Below, piece after piece: positions 10,020 through 18,725 of a stretch of 45,348 bases of DNA (the stretch's first letter is position 1; every line of letters starts with the position of its first letter). The DNA comes from Sphingomonas sp. (GTDB taxonomy: Bacteria > Pseudomonadota > Alphaproteobacteria > Sphingomonadales > Sphingomonadaceae): the NCBI RefSeq assembly GCF_019746015.1, contig NZ_JAIESM010000001.1, positions 1 to 45,348 of the forward strand. Direction: 5' to 3'. The translations under genes were made by a program, and so were the position numbers. The notes beneath the pieces are model-generated. The model was not told the origin of the DNA, made no database searches, and saw nothing but the letters and a program-made list of their open reading frames with translations.

Positions 10020-11414
10020 ATGATCGTCTGGTTTCAGAAGCACGCACCGATCCGCCGCAAGTTCGACGTGATGCTCGGCACGCATCTGGCGCTGACCGGG
10101 GGCGTCGCGGCGACGATCTACTCGGCGCAAGGGTGGAGCATGCCGACCTATGTCGCGCTGGGCGCGACGGCAGTGACCGGCGTCATCGTCTGGGGTGCCA
10201 AGCAGCTGATCTGCACGCCCTATGTCAACACGGTGGTGCGGATGGAGGCACTGGCCCGGGGCGACGTGGACACCCCCATTGCCTATACCGACTTCACCGA
10301 TTGCGTGGGCCGGATGACGCGGGCGATGGACGTGTTCCGCGCCAATGCGAAAACGCTTCAGGAAGACAGCGGCAAGGCGCTGGACGTGGTGGTCGGCTAT
10401 CTTAGCCAGGCGCTGGAAGCGCTGGCGGCAGGGCAGCTGCACCACCGGGTGACCGCCGAATTCCCCGCCGGCTATGACGTGTTGAAGGCCAATTTCAACC
10501 ATGCGATCGGCGATCTGGAAGCGCTGATGGCGCGCGTGATCGAGTCCGCCGGCAGCGTGCGGGTCGGCGCGTCCGAAATCAATTCGGCCTCGCACGATCT
10601 CGCCCAGCGCACCGAGCGTCAGGCCGCCTCGCTGGCCGAAACCGCCGGCGCCATGGCCGCCGCCACTCGCGCGCTGAACGAATCCGCCCAGGGGGCGCAC
10701 GGCGCCAGCCAGTCGATCGGCACCGTGCATGAACAGGCGGTCGCCGGCGGCCGCGTGGTGCAGGATGCGGTGGCGGCGATGGCCGCGATCGAAAAGTCGG
10801 CGGGCGAGATCGGCCAGATCATCAACGTGATCGACGGCATTGCCTTCCAGACCAATTTGCTGGCGCTGAACGCCGGCGTGGAAGCGGCGCGCGCCGGTGA
10901 TGCCGGACGCGGCTTTGCCGTCGTCGCCAATGAAGTGCGCGCGCTTGCCCAGCGCTGTGCCGATTCCGCGCGCGACATCAAGAAGCTGATCGAGGCGAGC
11001 AACCAGCAGGTGGCGGGCGGCGTACGGCTGGTGGGCGACACCGGCACCATCCTCACCGAGATGCTGGGGCGGCTGGGCAGCGTGACCGAGGCGGTGCGCG
11101 CGATCTCCGACAGCGCCGAGCAGCAGGCGGCACGGCTGGAGCAGATCAACGGCGCGGTCGGCCAGATGGACGTGATGACGCAGCAGAACGCGGCAATGGT
11201 GGAACAGTCGACCGCCGCCGCGCGCAGCCTGGCAACCGAGGCGGATGCGCTTTCCAACATGATGGAACGGTTCGAAGGCGGGCAGGGTGGTCGCCCATCG
11301 GTGCCCGTCAGCCGCCCGGTGGCGGTTGCCCGCCCGGCGGCGCGTCCCGTCCGCCGCAGCGGTGGCGCCGCCCTTGCGGTCGCCCCGTCCGACGAGGACT
11401 GGGCCGAATTCTAG
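10020..11414 (+). CDS. Methyl-accepting chemotaxis protein with minimal periplasmic part
   Basis: This 464-residue chemoreceptor controls CheA kinase. Two membrane segments (about residues 20-37 and 42-65) are so close that there is almost no periplasmic sensor domain. A HAMP domain follows (about 60-117), then a second HAMP-like stretch ([20 protein letters not shown]). The cytoplasmic hairpin has the conserved tip [20 protein letters not shown] and [12 protein letters not shown]. The tail ends DEDWAEF, where DWAEF fits the W-x-x-F pattern of CheR-tethering pentapeptides. No che genes are nearby. It probably senses a cytoplasmic or membrane signal such as energy state. It is transcribed opposite to its neighbours secE and tRNA-Trp. 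Confidence 0.92.
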   Translation: MIVWFQKHAPIRRKFDVMLGTHLALTGGVAATIYSAQGWSMPTYVALGATAVTGVIVWGAKQLICTPYVNTVVRMEALARGDVDTPIAYTDFTDCVGRMTRAMDVFRANAKTLQEDSGKALDVVVGYLSQALEALAAGQLHHRVTAEFPAGYDVLKANFNHAIGDLEALMARVIESAGSVRVGASEINSASHDLAQRTERQAASLAETAGAMAAATRALNESAQGAHGASQSIGTVHEQAVAGGRVVQDAVAAMAAIEKSAGEIGQIINVIDGIAFQTNLLALNAGVEAARAGDAGRGFAVVANEVRALAQRCADSARDIKKLIEASNQQVAGGVRLVGDTGTILTEMLGRLGSVTEAVRAISDSAEQQAARLEQINGAVGQMDVMTQQNAAMVEQSTAAARSLATEADALSNMMERFEGGQGGRPSVPVSRPVAVARPAARPVRRSGGAALAVAPSDEDWAEF

Positions 11415-11439
11415 TATCCACGAGATAGTCTAGTTAGCG

Positions 11440-11472
11440 CCGGGGAGGGGGCAATCGCTCCCTTCCCGGTTT
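11440..11472 (+). terminator. Rho-independent terminator of the chemoreceptor gene
   Basis: CCGGGGAGGGGGC and GCTCCCTTCCCGG form a 13-bp stem (two G-U pairs) with an AATC loop, followed by TTTG. It lies 25 bases after the receptor stop codon and before the opposing tRNA-Trp gene. Confidence 0.65.
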
Positions 11473-11489
11473 GCTGTCTGCGGTGATGC

Positions 11490-11566
11490 TGGCAGGAGTG
11501 GAGGGATTCGAACCCCCGGCCCTCGGTTTTGGAGACCGATGCTCTAACCAGCTGAGCTACACTCCT
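11490..11566 (-). tRNA. trnW: tRNA-Trp (CCA anticodon)
   Basis: Minus strand, 77 bases including the encoded CCA tail. The acceptor arm AGGAGTG pairs with CACTCCT, the D arm has AGCTCAGCTGG, and the T arm has GGTTCGAATCC. The anticodon arm TCGGT-CTCCAAA-ACCGA exposes CCA, which reads UGG (Trp). It lies 47 bases after the stop codon of the GGDEF-EAL gene on the same strand. In many bacteria this tRNA directly precedes secE; here a chemoreceptor gene lies in between. Confidence 0.97.
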
Positions 11567-11613
11567 GTACGGCGCCGTCCTTAGCGCCGGTGTTTGCCGG
11601 CGGCAAGCGGCGA

Positions 11614-13971
11614 TCAGGCAGCAGCGCTGTCGTCGATTACGGGCGCGGCCAGCGCCCTGGCTTCCTCCACCGGCAGCGGTCGGCCGAAGAAATAGCCCTG
11701 CACCTTGGTGCAGCCCAGCGACTGGATCAGCCGGTGTTCGGCATCGGTCTCCACCCCTTCGGCGGTGGTCGCCATGCCCAGGCTCTGCGCCAGCGCCACC
11801 ACGGCGCGGATGATTGCAATCGCCTCGCGCTCACCCTTGGCGGCCGCCTGCACGAAGCTGCGGTCGATCTTGATCGAGGAGAAACGGGTCCGGCTGAGAT
11901 AGCCGAGCGAGGAATAGCCGGTGCCGAAATCGTCGAGGCTCAGCTTCACGCCCAGGTCTAGCACCCGCTCCAGCACCTGGGTGGCGACGGTGCCCTGTTC
12001 CATGAACACGCTTTCGGTGACTTCCAGTTCCAGCTGTTCGGCGCCGATGCCGCTGGTCGCCAGCGCCTGCGCCACGGTGGTGGCGAAGCCCTGATTGTGC
12101 AGCTGTTGCGGCGAGACGTTGACCGCGACGCGCAAACTCGTCCGCCACCGCGCGACCTCTGCACAGGCGGTGCGCAGTACCCAGTCGCCGATCGGCCCGA
12201 TCAGGCGGCTTTCCTCGGCAATCGGAATGAACTTCGATGGCGGGATCATGCCGAGGTCCGGGTGCTGCCAGCGCACCAGCGCCTCAAAACCCAGCAGGGT
12301 GCCGCAGCCCGCACGCACCACCGGCTGATAGAACAGGCTCAGCTCGCCATTGGCGAGCGCGCGGCGCAGCGCCATTTCCAGCGTGCGCCGTTCCTCCGCC
12401 TCGACATGCAACTGGCGCTCATAGAGGTGGTACACGCCGCCGCCTGCATCTTTGGATCGGTAGAGCGCAAGGTCGGCCGAGCGGATCAGCGTTTCGGCGG
12501 TCTTGCCGTCGCGCGGGCCGAAGGCAATGCCGATGCTCGCCCCCACGTGCAGCGTGTGATGGTCGATGTCATAGGGGTTGGTCAGCGCGGCGATCACCTC
12601 GGCGGCCAGCGTTTCCACCCGGCGGGCGTCGCTTGCGTCGCGCACGACGACGGCAAATTCGTCGCCGCCCAGCCGGCCGACCATTTCTTCCGGCCCCATG
12701 AGCGCCGCCAGCCGCTCGGCCACGCGCTCCAGCAGCTGGTCGCCGATCGGATGACCAAGCGTGTCATTCACCGCCTTGAACCGGTCCAGGTCGATCATCA
12801 TGAAGGCGCAGCGCCGGTTCCATTTCTCGGCATCTGCCATTGCCTTGGTCAGGGTTTCGCTGATCATCAGCCGGTTGGGCAGCCCGGTCAGCATGTCGTA
12901 CCGGGCAAGGCGGTTGATCTGATCGGCGGAGGCGCGCGCCTCGGTCACGTCCGAACCCACGCCGCGAAAGCCGACGAACTTGCCCTCCTCGTCGAGGCGC
13001 GGTGAAGCGCTGATCTGCCACCAGCGATCGGCGCCCTTCACATTCACCGGCAGCAACAGGTCGCGGAAGGACTCGCGCTTCTTCAGCTTTTCCGCCAGCA
13101 GGCGCAGGCCGGGCGCGAAGGTGCCGCTGTCCCAGCTCGGCCCGGCCAGCAGCTGCAGCAGCGGCTGCTTGTTGATGGTGGCCGGGTCGCGATCCAGCGC
13201 ATAAGCGAAGCGGGCGCTGGCGCGCACGATCCGCCGCTGCGCGTCGATCTCCCACAGCCAGTCGGCGCTCTGGTCTTCCTCTTCGTTCAGCAGCAGGCTC
13301 AGCGTTTCATCGCGCTCGGCCAGTGCCATTTCATTGGCGCGCAGTGTCACCAGGCTGTGCGCGCGGGTGACGCAGCCAATCATCAGCAACAGCGTGAACA
13401 GCGCCATGGTGGCCGCCAGCACCGGGCCGCTGATCAAGGCGACCATGGTCACAGTCGCGCTGCCGACCAGGAGCAGAAAGGCGATCACTGCGAGCGGCAG
13501 GGCCGGCATGGCCACGGCCAGCGCTGTCATCAACGCGGTGATGACGATGACGAGGCCCAATATCTCCTCGGTGCCCACCCGCGTGATAAGGGCGAGCGGC
13601 GGCACCGCCCAGACCACGCCCAAAGCCACGCCTTCCAGCAGCGTGTCGCGCACCGCCGCAACCGGCGCGCTATAGGCGCCGCGATACTGCGAGGACAGGC
13701 GCCGCGTCGTCACCCACAGCGAGACGCCCGTCACGGCGGCGCCCCAGGCGAGAACGGCCCAGAATGGCGCGCGGTCGGAACAGGCGACCATCGCCACCAC
13801 CGCACTGATCAGGTTGAGCGCGAACAGGAACAGCGCGAGGTCGCGGCCGGCATTCACCTGGGCGGCGCGGATCGGCCCCCAATCGGTCGAATCCGCCGGG
13901 TCGCGCAGGCCGAGCAACGCGGCCGCGTCGATCCGGGGCTTGGCAAAGTGCGAGGCGGGTTTGCTGTTCAC
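11614..13971 (-). CDS. Membrane PAS-GGDEF-EAL cyclic-di-GMP protein
   Basis: This 785-residue protein probably makes and/or breaks cyclic di-GMP. Residues about 45-210 hold five or six membrane helices. A PAS domain follows (DWLWEIDAQRRIVRASARFA to GFRGVGSDVTEARA, about 250-350). The GGDEF domain (RYDMLTGLPNRL, intact GGDEF near residue 435) lacks an RxxD inhibitory site five residues before the motif. The EAL domain has intact EAL near 562, plus NVSPQQL, ELEVTES and DDFGTGYSSL. Both enzyme motifs look complete, so the protein may be bifunctional, or the GGDEF part may only activate the EAL part. The stop codon is 47 bases before tRNA-Trp. Confidence 0.93.
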   Translation of the reverse strand: MNSKPASHFAKPRIDAAALLGLRDPADSTDWGPIRAAQVNAGRDLALFLFALNLISAVVAMVACSDRAPFWAVLAWGAAVTGVSLWVTTRRLSSQYRGAYSAPVAAVRDTLLEGVALGVVWAVPPLALITRVGTEEILGLVIVITALMTALAVAMPALPLAVIAFLLLVGSATVTMVALISGPVLAATMALFTLLLMIGCVTRAHSLVTLRANEMALAERDETLSLLLNEEEDQSADWLWEIDAQRRIVRASARFAYALDRDPATINKQPLLQLLAGPSWDSGTFAPGLRLLAEKLKKRESFRDLLLPVNVKGADRWWQISASPRLDEEGKFVGFRGVGSDVTEARASADQINRLARYDMLTGLPNRLMISETLTKAMADAEKWNRRCAFMMIDLDRFKAVNDTLGHPIGDQLLERVAERLAALMGPEEMVGRLGGDEFAVVVRDASDARRVETLAAEVIAALTNPYDIDHHTLHVGASIGIAFGPRDGKTAETLIRSADLALYRSKDAGGGVYHLYERQLHVEAEERRTLEMALRRALANGELSLFYQPVVRAGCGTLLGFEALVRWQHPDLGMIPPSKFIPIAEESRLIGPIGDWVLRTACAEVARWRTSLRVAVNVSPQQLHNQGFATTVAQALATSGIGAEQLELEVTESVFMEQGTVATQVLERVLDLGVKLSLDDFGTGYSSLGYLSRTRFSSIKIDRSFVQAAAKGEREAIAIIRAVVALAQSLGMATTAEGVETDAEHRLIQSLGCTKVQGYFFGRPLPVEEARALAAPVIDDSAAA

Positions 13972-14033
13972 AAACCCCGTTCATAGCCGATCGAGGTTAG
14001 GGAAGCGTTGCGCCGCCCCGTCCCCCAATCACC

Positions 14034-15797
14034 TCAGGCGGCGATGGCGTAGGGCTTGATCTCGCCGGTCAGATACAGGTTGCGCGCCTTGGCCCGGCTT
14101 AGCTTGCCCGAGCTGGTGCGCGGCAGCGTGCGCGGCGGCACCAGTTCGATCACGCAGTTCATGCCGGTGACCGAGCGCACCCGCTCGCGGATTTCGTCGC
14201 GCAGCCGGCTGCGTTCATGATCGTCGGAGGTGCGGCACTGCACCAGCACCGCCGGCGTTTCCTCGCCACCCGGCGTCGTGATGGCAAAAGCGGCGATGTC
14301 GCCCGCCTTGAAGCCGGGCAGCTGCTCCACCGCCCATTCAATGTCCTGCGGCCAGTGGTTCTTGCCGTTGATGATGATCATGTCCTTGGCACGGCCAACG
14401 ATGAACACGTAGCCGTCGGACATGTAGCCCATATCGCCGGTGTCGAGCCAGCCATCGGCCATGCAAGCCGAGGTGGCCTCGGCATCGCGGAAATAGCCGG
14501 TCATGATCGACGGGCCACGACACCAGATCTTGCCGATCGCGCGCTCGGGAAGCGCGCCACCGTCTTCGTCGCGGACCTGCACTTCCATGTCGCGCACCGG
14601 CTTGCCGCAATTGACGATGGCGCGGTAACGCTGCGGCCGGTCCTGGCGCGCGGCGCCGCCCGACAGCTGCGTCTCCTCGACCAGCTCGACGCGGATGCCC
14701 TCGCCCGGCGGCATGATCGACACCGCAAGCGTCGCCTCCGCCAGGCCATAGCTGGGCAGGAACGCGCTGGCCTTGAACCCGGCACCGGCAAAGGCATCGA
14801 CGAAGCTTTGCATCACATCGGGCCGGATCATGTCGGCGCCGTTGCCTGCCAGCCGCCAGCGCGACAGGTCGAACCGGTCCGCCGCCTTGGTCTGGCTGGA
14901 CATGCGGCGCGCGCAAATGTCGTAGCCGAAGGTCGGCGAATAGCTGACCGTGGTTCCCTGATTGCGGGTGATAAGATCAAGCCAGGCAAGCGGGCGGCGA
15001 GCGAAATCCTCGGTCTTCAGATAATCGACCGACAGCTGGTTGGCCATCGGCGACAACATGCAGCCGACCAGCCCCATATCATGATACCAGGGCAGCCACG
15101 AAATGCAGCGATCGCTGGGCTGCAGCGCCATTGCATGGCCGTGCGCGGCAAGATTGTTCAGCAGTGCACGGTGGGTGATCGCCACGCCATGCGGAAAGCG
15201 GGTCGAGCCGCTCGAATATTGCAGATAGCAGATATCGTCCGGCGACGCGGCCGGCAGCGCGGCCTCCGGCGCCGGCATATCGGCAAGCGTTGCCCAGTCC
15301 AGGCCCTTCACGCCCACCAGGCGCGCCGCTTCGCTCGCCATTTCCGCCAGTTCGGGCGGATAGATCAGCATCATCGGGTCGCTGCTGGCCAGCTGGACGC
15401 GGATTTGCTCGACATAGCTTTCGCGGCCACCAAAGGAGGTGGGCAGCGGCAGCGGCACCGGCCAGGCGCCGGCATAGACAGCGCCAAAGAACAGCGCGGC
15501 GAAATCGGCGCCCGTCTCTGCGATCAGTGCGATGCGTGCTTCCGGCGTCACCCCCAGGGCGATCAGCCGGCGCGCCATCGCCAGCGCATCGGCGCGCAGT
15601 GCGGCATAATCATAGGTGCGGATCAGCGTGCCGCGCGCATCATGGAAGTTGAACCCGCACCCGCCATCGGCGGCATAATCCAGCGCTTCGCCCAGCGTGG
15701 CAAAGTCAGCAATGCGGCGTGGCAGCGTGCTGGTGGTGGGTGTCGCCACCAGTGCGGTTTCTGGCGCGACCTCGATGTGCCCCAAATCGATCCCCAT
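14034..15797 (-). CDS. Fatty-acyl-AMP ligase (FAAL-type adenylating enzyme)
   Basis: This 587-residue enzyme activates a fatty acid as acyl-AMP, normally for transfer to an acyl carrier protein rather than CoA. The nucleotide motif is YLQYSSGSTRFPHGVAITH (about residues 190-210), with the arginine/histidine variant common in FAALs instead of the Lys of CoA ligases. Further motifs are SWLPWYHDMGLVG, SYGLAEATL, DGWLDTGDMGYM, GRAKDMIIINGKNHWPQDIE (FAAL-type hinge) and RTSSGKLSRAKAR with the C-terminal catalytic Lys. No carrier protein or polyketide synthase is adjacent, so the acceptor is unknown; sphingolipid or lipopeptide synthesis are possibilities. It is divergent from recX. Confidence 0.88.
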   Translation of the reverse strand: MGIDLGHIEVAPETALVATPTTSTLPRRIADFATLGEALDYAADGGCGFNFHDARGTLIRTYDYAALRADALAMARRLIALGVTPEARIALIAETGADFAALFFGAVYAGAWPVPLPLPTSFGGRESYVEQIRVQLASSDPMMLIYPPELAEMASEAARLVGVKGLDWATLADMPAPEAALPAASPDDICYLQYSSGSTRFPHGVAITHRALLNNLAAHGHAMALQPSDRCISWLPWYHDMGLVGCMLSPMANQLSVDYLKTEDFARRPLAWLDLITRNQGTTVSYSPTFGYDICARRMSSQTKAADRFDLSRWRLAGNGADMIRPDVMQSFVDAFAGAGFKASAFLPSYGLAEATLAVSIMPPGEGIRVELVEETQLSGGAARQDRPQRYRAIVNCGKPVRDMEVQVRDEDGGALPERAIGKIWCRGPSIMTGYFRDAEATSACMADGWLDTGDMGYMSDGYVFIVGRAKDMIIINGKNHWPQDIEWAVEQLPGFKAGDIAAFAITTPGGEETPAVLVQCRTSDDHERSRLRDEIRERVRSVTGMNCVIELVPPRTLPRTSSGKLSRAKARNLYLTGEIKPYAIAA

Positions 15798-15902
15798 TCA
15801 AATGCCCTTGAAGACGGTGTCCGGCCAGCTGGCCGATGCGAAAACCGCCCATTGCCCACCCTAAGCGTTCAAAATCGGGTTTGACTGTGGCACAATCATG
15901 GC

Positions 15903-16436
15903 ATGGTTGACGAGCATGGTGATCGACGGCGCAGGCGCCCGCTGGACGCAGCAGCGCTGGAACAACTCGCGCTGCACTATGTCGCCCGCTACGCCACCAG
16001 CCGGGCCAGGCTGATCCGCTATCTGAACGACAAGGTTCGCGCGCGCGACTGGCAGGGGCCGCCGGCGGACCCGCAGGCGATTGCCGATCGTTTCGTGGCG
16101 CTGGGCTATATCGACGACATCGCCTTTGGGCGCGCGCGTGCCAATGCGATGCGGCAGCGCGGCCTTGGCACCCGCCGGATCGCGGGCGCGCTGATTGCCG
16201 CCGGTATCGACCGGGATGGGCTTGCCGACATCGCCCGGGCGGACGATGCGGCGGCGCGCCAGGCGGCGCTGGTCTTTGCCAGGCGTCGCCGATTGGGCCC
16301 CTATGCCCCAGAACGGGTTGGCCCGGATGACCGCAGACGGCACATCGTTGCACTGGTGCGTGCCGGTCATGATTATGATTTGGCCCGGGAAATTGTTGAC
16401 CTGCCGCGCGAAAACTGTCACAAAAATTTGACGTAA
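15903..16436 (+). CDS. recX: RecX family regulatory protein
   Basis: This 177-residue helical protein of the RecX family binds RecA filaments and limits their extension. Family features are ALHYVARYATSRARLIRYLN (first helical repeat), a second repeat DRFVALGYIDDIAFGRARAN with MRQRGLGTRRIAGAL, and the Arg-rich third repeat ARRRRLGPY. Length is typical. RecA is not in this window. The gene is divergent from the acyl-AMP ligase, 105 bases away. No GTTC-N7-GTTC LexA box was found upstream. A T-run follows its stop codon without a convincing stem. Confidence 0.82.
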   Translation: MVDEHGDRRRRRPLDAAALEQLALHYVARYATSRARLIRYLNDKVRARDWQGPPADPQAIADRFVALGYIDDIAFGRARANAMRQRGLGTRRIAGALIAAGIDRDGLADIARADDAAARQAALVFARRRRLGPYAPERVGPDDRRRHIVALVRAGHDYDLAREIVDLPRENCHKNLT

Positions 16437-16453
16437 CTTTTTTCTGTCAGATT

Positions 16454-16482
16454 TTGGCGCTGCCGCGATTCTGTGCTAACGT
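16454..16482 (+). promoter_or_regulatory. Candidate promoter of the double cold-shock gene
   Basis: TTGGCG, a 17-base spacer and TAACGT fit a sigma70-like promoter ending 28 bases before the gene start. The short leader does not resemble the long cold-shock leader of cspA. Confidence 0.4.
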
Positions 16483-16510
16483 TTGCGGATAATCGGGGAA
16501 GACGCGGCCG

Positions 16511-17089
16511 ATGCGACTAGAAACACAATCGCCCAGCTCTGGATTGGCCATGCCGCCGGGGCTCTCGCTACCCGAAATTGATGATGCGCCTTCCGAATGC
16601 CGGCTGAGCGGCGTGGTCAAATGGTTCGACGTGACACGCGGCTTCGGCTTTGCGGTTACCGAACAGCCGAGCATCGGCGACATCCTTATTCATTTTTCCG
16701 TGCTGCAGCCCCATGGACGGCGCAGCTTGCCGGAAGGGGCGCGGGTTGATTGCATCGCGGTGAAGCGCGAGCGCGGTTTCCAGGCGCGGGAGATCCTGTC
16801 GATCGACATGAGCCATGCGATCGATCCGGCGCCGCGCGCAAAGCCGGTCGATCGGGTTGATCCGCGTCAGCTGATCGACCAGGCCGGGCCGCTGGAGCCG
16901 GTGACGGTGAAATGGTTCAACCGGCTGAAGGGCTACGGCTTTCTGGTCCGCGCGGCAACCGGTGCCGATGTGTTCGTCCATATGGAAACGCTGCGCCGCG
17001 CCGGCATTGGCGAAGTTTCCCCCGATCAACCATTGCGCGCCCGCATCGTGGACGGGCAAAAGGGGCCGTTGGCGGTTCTGGTTGAATAG
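16511..17089 (+). CDS. Tandem cold-shock-domain protein
   Basis: This 192-residue protein carries two cold-shock domains that bind single-stranded RNA or DNA. Domain 1 (about 35-100) has [16 protein letters not shown] (RNP1-like) and DILIHFSVL (RNP2-like). Domain 2 (about 125-190) has [14 protein letters not shown] and [10 protein letters not shown] linker of about 25 residues joins them. Such double-domain proteins are typical of alphaproteobacteria and act as RNA chaperones; stress or cold induction cannot be judged from sequence. The gene is followed 11 bases later by the DUF192 lipoprotein, so the two may be cotranscribed. Confidence 0.9.
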   Translation: MRLETQSPSSGLAMPPGLSLPEIDDAPSECRLSGVVKWFDVTRGFGFAVTEQPSIGDILIHFSVLQPHGRRSLPEGARVDCIAVKRERGFQAREILSIDMSHAIDPAPRAKPVDRVDPRQLIDQAGPLEPVTVKWFNRLKGYGFLVRAATGADVFVHMETLRRAGIGEVSPDQPLRARIVDGQKGPLAVLVE

Positions 17090-17100
17090 GGTTTGGCGTT

Positions 17101-17589
17101 ATGCGTGGGGTGTTTCTTGCCGGGCTGGCGGTGCTGTGCCTGTCCGGCTGTTCGGCGGCGGGTTCGGGCGGGGCGACGCAGCAGGCACCGGCAACCGCTG
17201 ACCTGACCATCACATCGGCCGCAGGCGGGGCACACCGCTTCAAGGTGGAGCTGGCACGCACCACGCCGGAACAGGCGCGTGGCCTGATGTTCCGCACCAA
17301 TATCGCGCCCGACGGGGGGATGCTGTTTCACCCCTATCCCGCCGATGGTGGCCCGCCGCGTGAGGCGACCTTCTGGATGAAGGACACGCCCAGCCCGCTC
17401 GACATCATCTTCATTCGCGCTGACCGCACCATCGCGCGCATTGCGGAGAATACGACGCCCTTTTCGCAGGATCCGATCCCCTCGGGCGAGCCGGTGGCCG
17501 CGGTGCTGGAACTGCGCGGCGGGCGGACGGCCGAGCTTGGCATTGCCGAGGGTGACCGGGTCGCCTGGGGAAAGGCTGGCCAACCATAA
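17101..17589 (+). CDS. DUF192 family lipoprotein
   Basis: This 162-residue protein belongs to the DUF192 family, small beta-rich domains of unknown function found across bacteria and archaea. The N-terminus MRGVFLAGLAVLCLSGCSAA has a lipobox (LSGC), so it should be lipidated at Cys18 and membrane-anchored on the periplasmic side. The domain shows RGLMFRTNIAPDGGMLF, ATFWMKDTPSPLDIIFI and a terminal GDRVAWG, all usual. It lies between the cold-shock protein and the NDUFA12 gene. Confidence 0.88.
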   Translation: MRGVFLAGLAVLCLSGCSAAGSGGATQQAPATADLTITSAAGGAHRFKVELARTTPEQARGLMFRTNIAPDGGMLFHPYPADGGPPREATFWMKDTPSPLDIIFIRADRTIARIAENTTPFSQDPIPSGEPVAAVLELRGGRTAELGIAEGDRVAWGKAGQP

Positions 17590-17632
17590 ACGCCGGTTGA
17601 AGCGCGCCGCGCCACCGGCTAAGCGGCAGGCC

Positions 17633-18025
17633 ATGGGAATGTTGGGCAAAATCTTCACCTGGTGGAACGGCGCCACCATCGGCACCGCATGGCAGCTGCG
17701 CCGCAAGCGCCGCGTCGGCAGCGACTCGCTGGGCAATGTCTATTATGAGGGCGGCACCGACCCCAATGGCCTTACCCGCCGCTGGGTGATCTACAATGGC
17801 GCCAACGACGCCAGCCGGGTGCCGCCCGAATGGTTCGGCTGGCTGCATCATCAGGTCGCCGATCTGCCCGATCAGGCACTGCCGCCGGTGCGCGCGTGGC
17901 AGAAGGAGGCCGTGCCCAACCTGACCGGCACCGGCCTTGCCTATCGCCCGCCGGGCGCGCTGGAAAAGGGCGGGCGCCGCGCGGCCGCAACCGGCGATTA
18001 TGAGGCGTGGACCCCGGGTGAGTGA
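17633..18025 (+). CDS. NDUFA12-family NADH:ubiquinone oxidoreductase accessory subunit
   Basis: This 130-residue homologue of mitochondrial NDUFA12 (B17.2) is an accessory subunit of respiratory complex I conserved in alphaproteobacteria. It reads MGMLGKIFTWWNGATIG, then GNVYYEGG, RRWVIYNG and DASRVPPEWFGWLHHQ, all strongly conserved. The start at 17633 is chosen because it matches the family N-terminus; the frame stays open further upstream without homology. The main nuo operon is not here. Its stop overlaps the GTG start of the DUF2155 gene (GTGAGTGA), so translation is coupled. Confidence 0.92.
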   Translation: MGMLGKIFTWWNGATIGTAWQLRRKRRVGSDSLGNVYYEGGTDPNGLTRRWVIYNGANDASRVPPEWFGWLHHQVADLPDQALPPVRAWQKEAVPNLTGTGLAYRPPGALEKGGRRAAATGDYEAWTPGE

Positions 18026-18725
18026 CCGCCGCGGCCTGCGGTTCTGGGCGTTCGGCGCGGGTGCGGCGGCGCTGTTCGGCCTGGCCGGCTGGGGCGGCTA
18101 TTCATGGTGGGTGGCCGAGCAGCAGGCGCAGGACCAGCCGGTAAAGACCAGCGGCACCACCGCGCTCGACGAGGGCGAGGGGCCGTCGGACATCACCACC
18201 GTGGACGTGACGCCCGACGCGGCGCAGACGAGCGGCGTGACGCCGATGAACCAGCGCGTTGCGACGCTGGGTTTCCTCAACAAGCGCAATGGCCAGTCGC
18301 GCGACCTGACGCTGAAGCCCGGCGAGGCGATCCGTGTGGGCGACGCGGTCGTCCGCCTGCGCGCCTGCGAGGAAACCGCACCGTGGGAGACCGACCATTA
18401 TACCGGCGCGTTCGTGCAGCTGGACCGTGAGATGCCCAACAAGAAGTGGCGGCGGGTGTTTTCGGGCTGGCTGTTTCGCGAACGGCCCAGCCTGAACGTC
18501 ATCATCGATCCGCTCTATGATATCTCTGTCAAGAGCTGTGCGATGCGCTTCCCCGGCCCGGCGCCAGAGGCCGCCCCACCCGGCAATGGCGCGGCGAGCA
18601 ACGCATCGAGCGCGGCAAAATCGCCGGCGGCCGAGCCCGATGAGCCGGTGGCCGATGATGCCGGCCCCGCCGGCACACCGCCCGCCACCACCCCCGACAC
18701 CGCTGACGCCAGCAATCCCAGATAG
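18018..18725 (+). CDS. DUF2155 domain-containing membrane-anchored protein
   Basis: This roughly 235-residue protein of the DUF2155 family has no assigned function. One membrane segment follows a short basic N-terminus (LRFWAFGAGAAALFGLAGWG). The domain core is near residues 75-175, with LRACEETAPWE, FVQLDREMP, RRVFSGWLFRERPSLNVIID and YDISVKSCAMRF. A Pro/Ala-rich tail of about 55 residues follows. The GTG start at 18018 overlaps the preceding stop; an ATG at 18000 is possible. The last 211 bases overlap the end of aat on the other strand, so both tails are coded by the same DNA. Confidence 0.8.
   Translation: MSDRRGLRFWAFGAGAAALFGLAGWGGYSWWVAEQQAQDQPVKTSGTTALDEGEGPSDITTVDVTPDAAQTSGVTPMNQRVATLGFLNKRNGQSRDLTLKPGEAIRVGDAVVRLRACEETAPWETDHYTGAFVQLDREMPNKKWRRVFSGWLFRERPSLNVIIDPLYDISVKSCAMRFPGPAPEAAPPGNGAASNASSAAKSPAAEPDEPVADDAGPAGTPPATTPDTADASNPR

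Noticed and set aside
15798..15902. LexA box upstream of recX
   Set aside because: GTTC occurs near 15866, but the second GTTC is not at the required seven-base spacing.
16437..16450. Terminator after recX
   Set aside because: There is a run of T after the stop codon, but only a 4-bp stem (GTCA/TGAC) before it, too weak to call.
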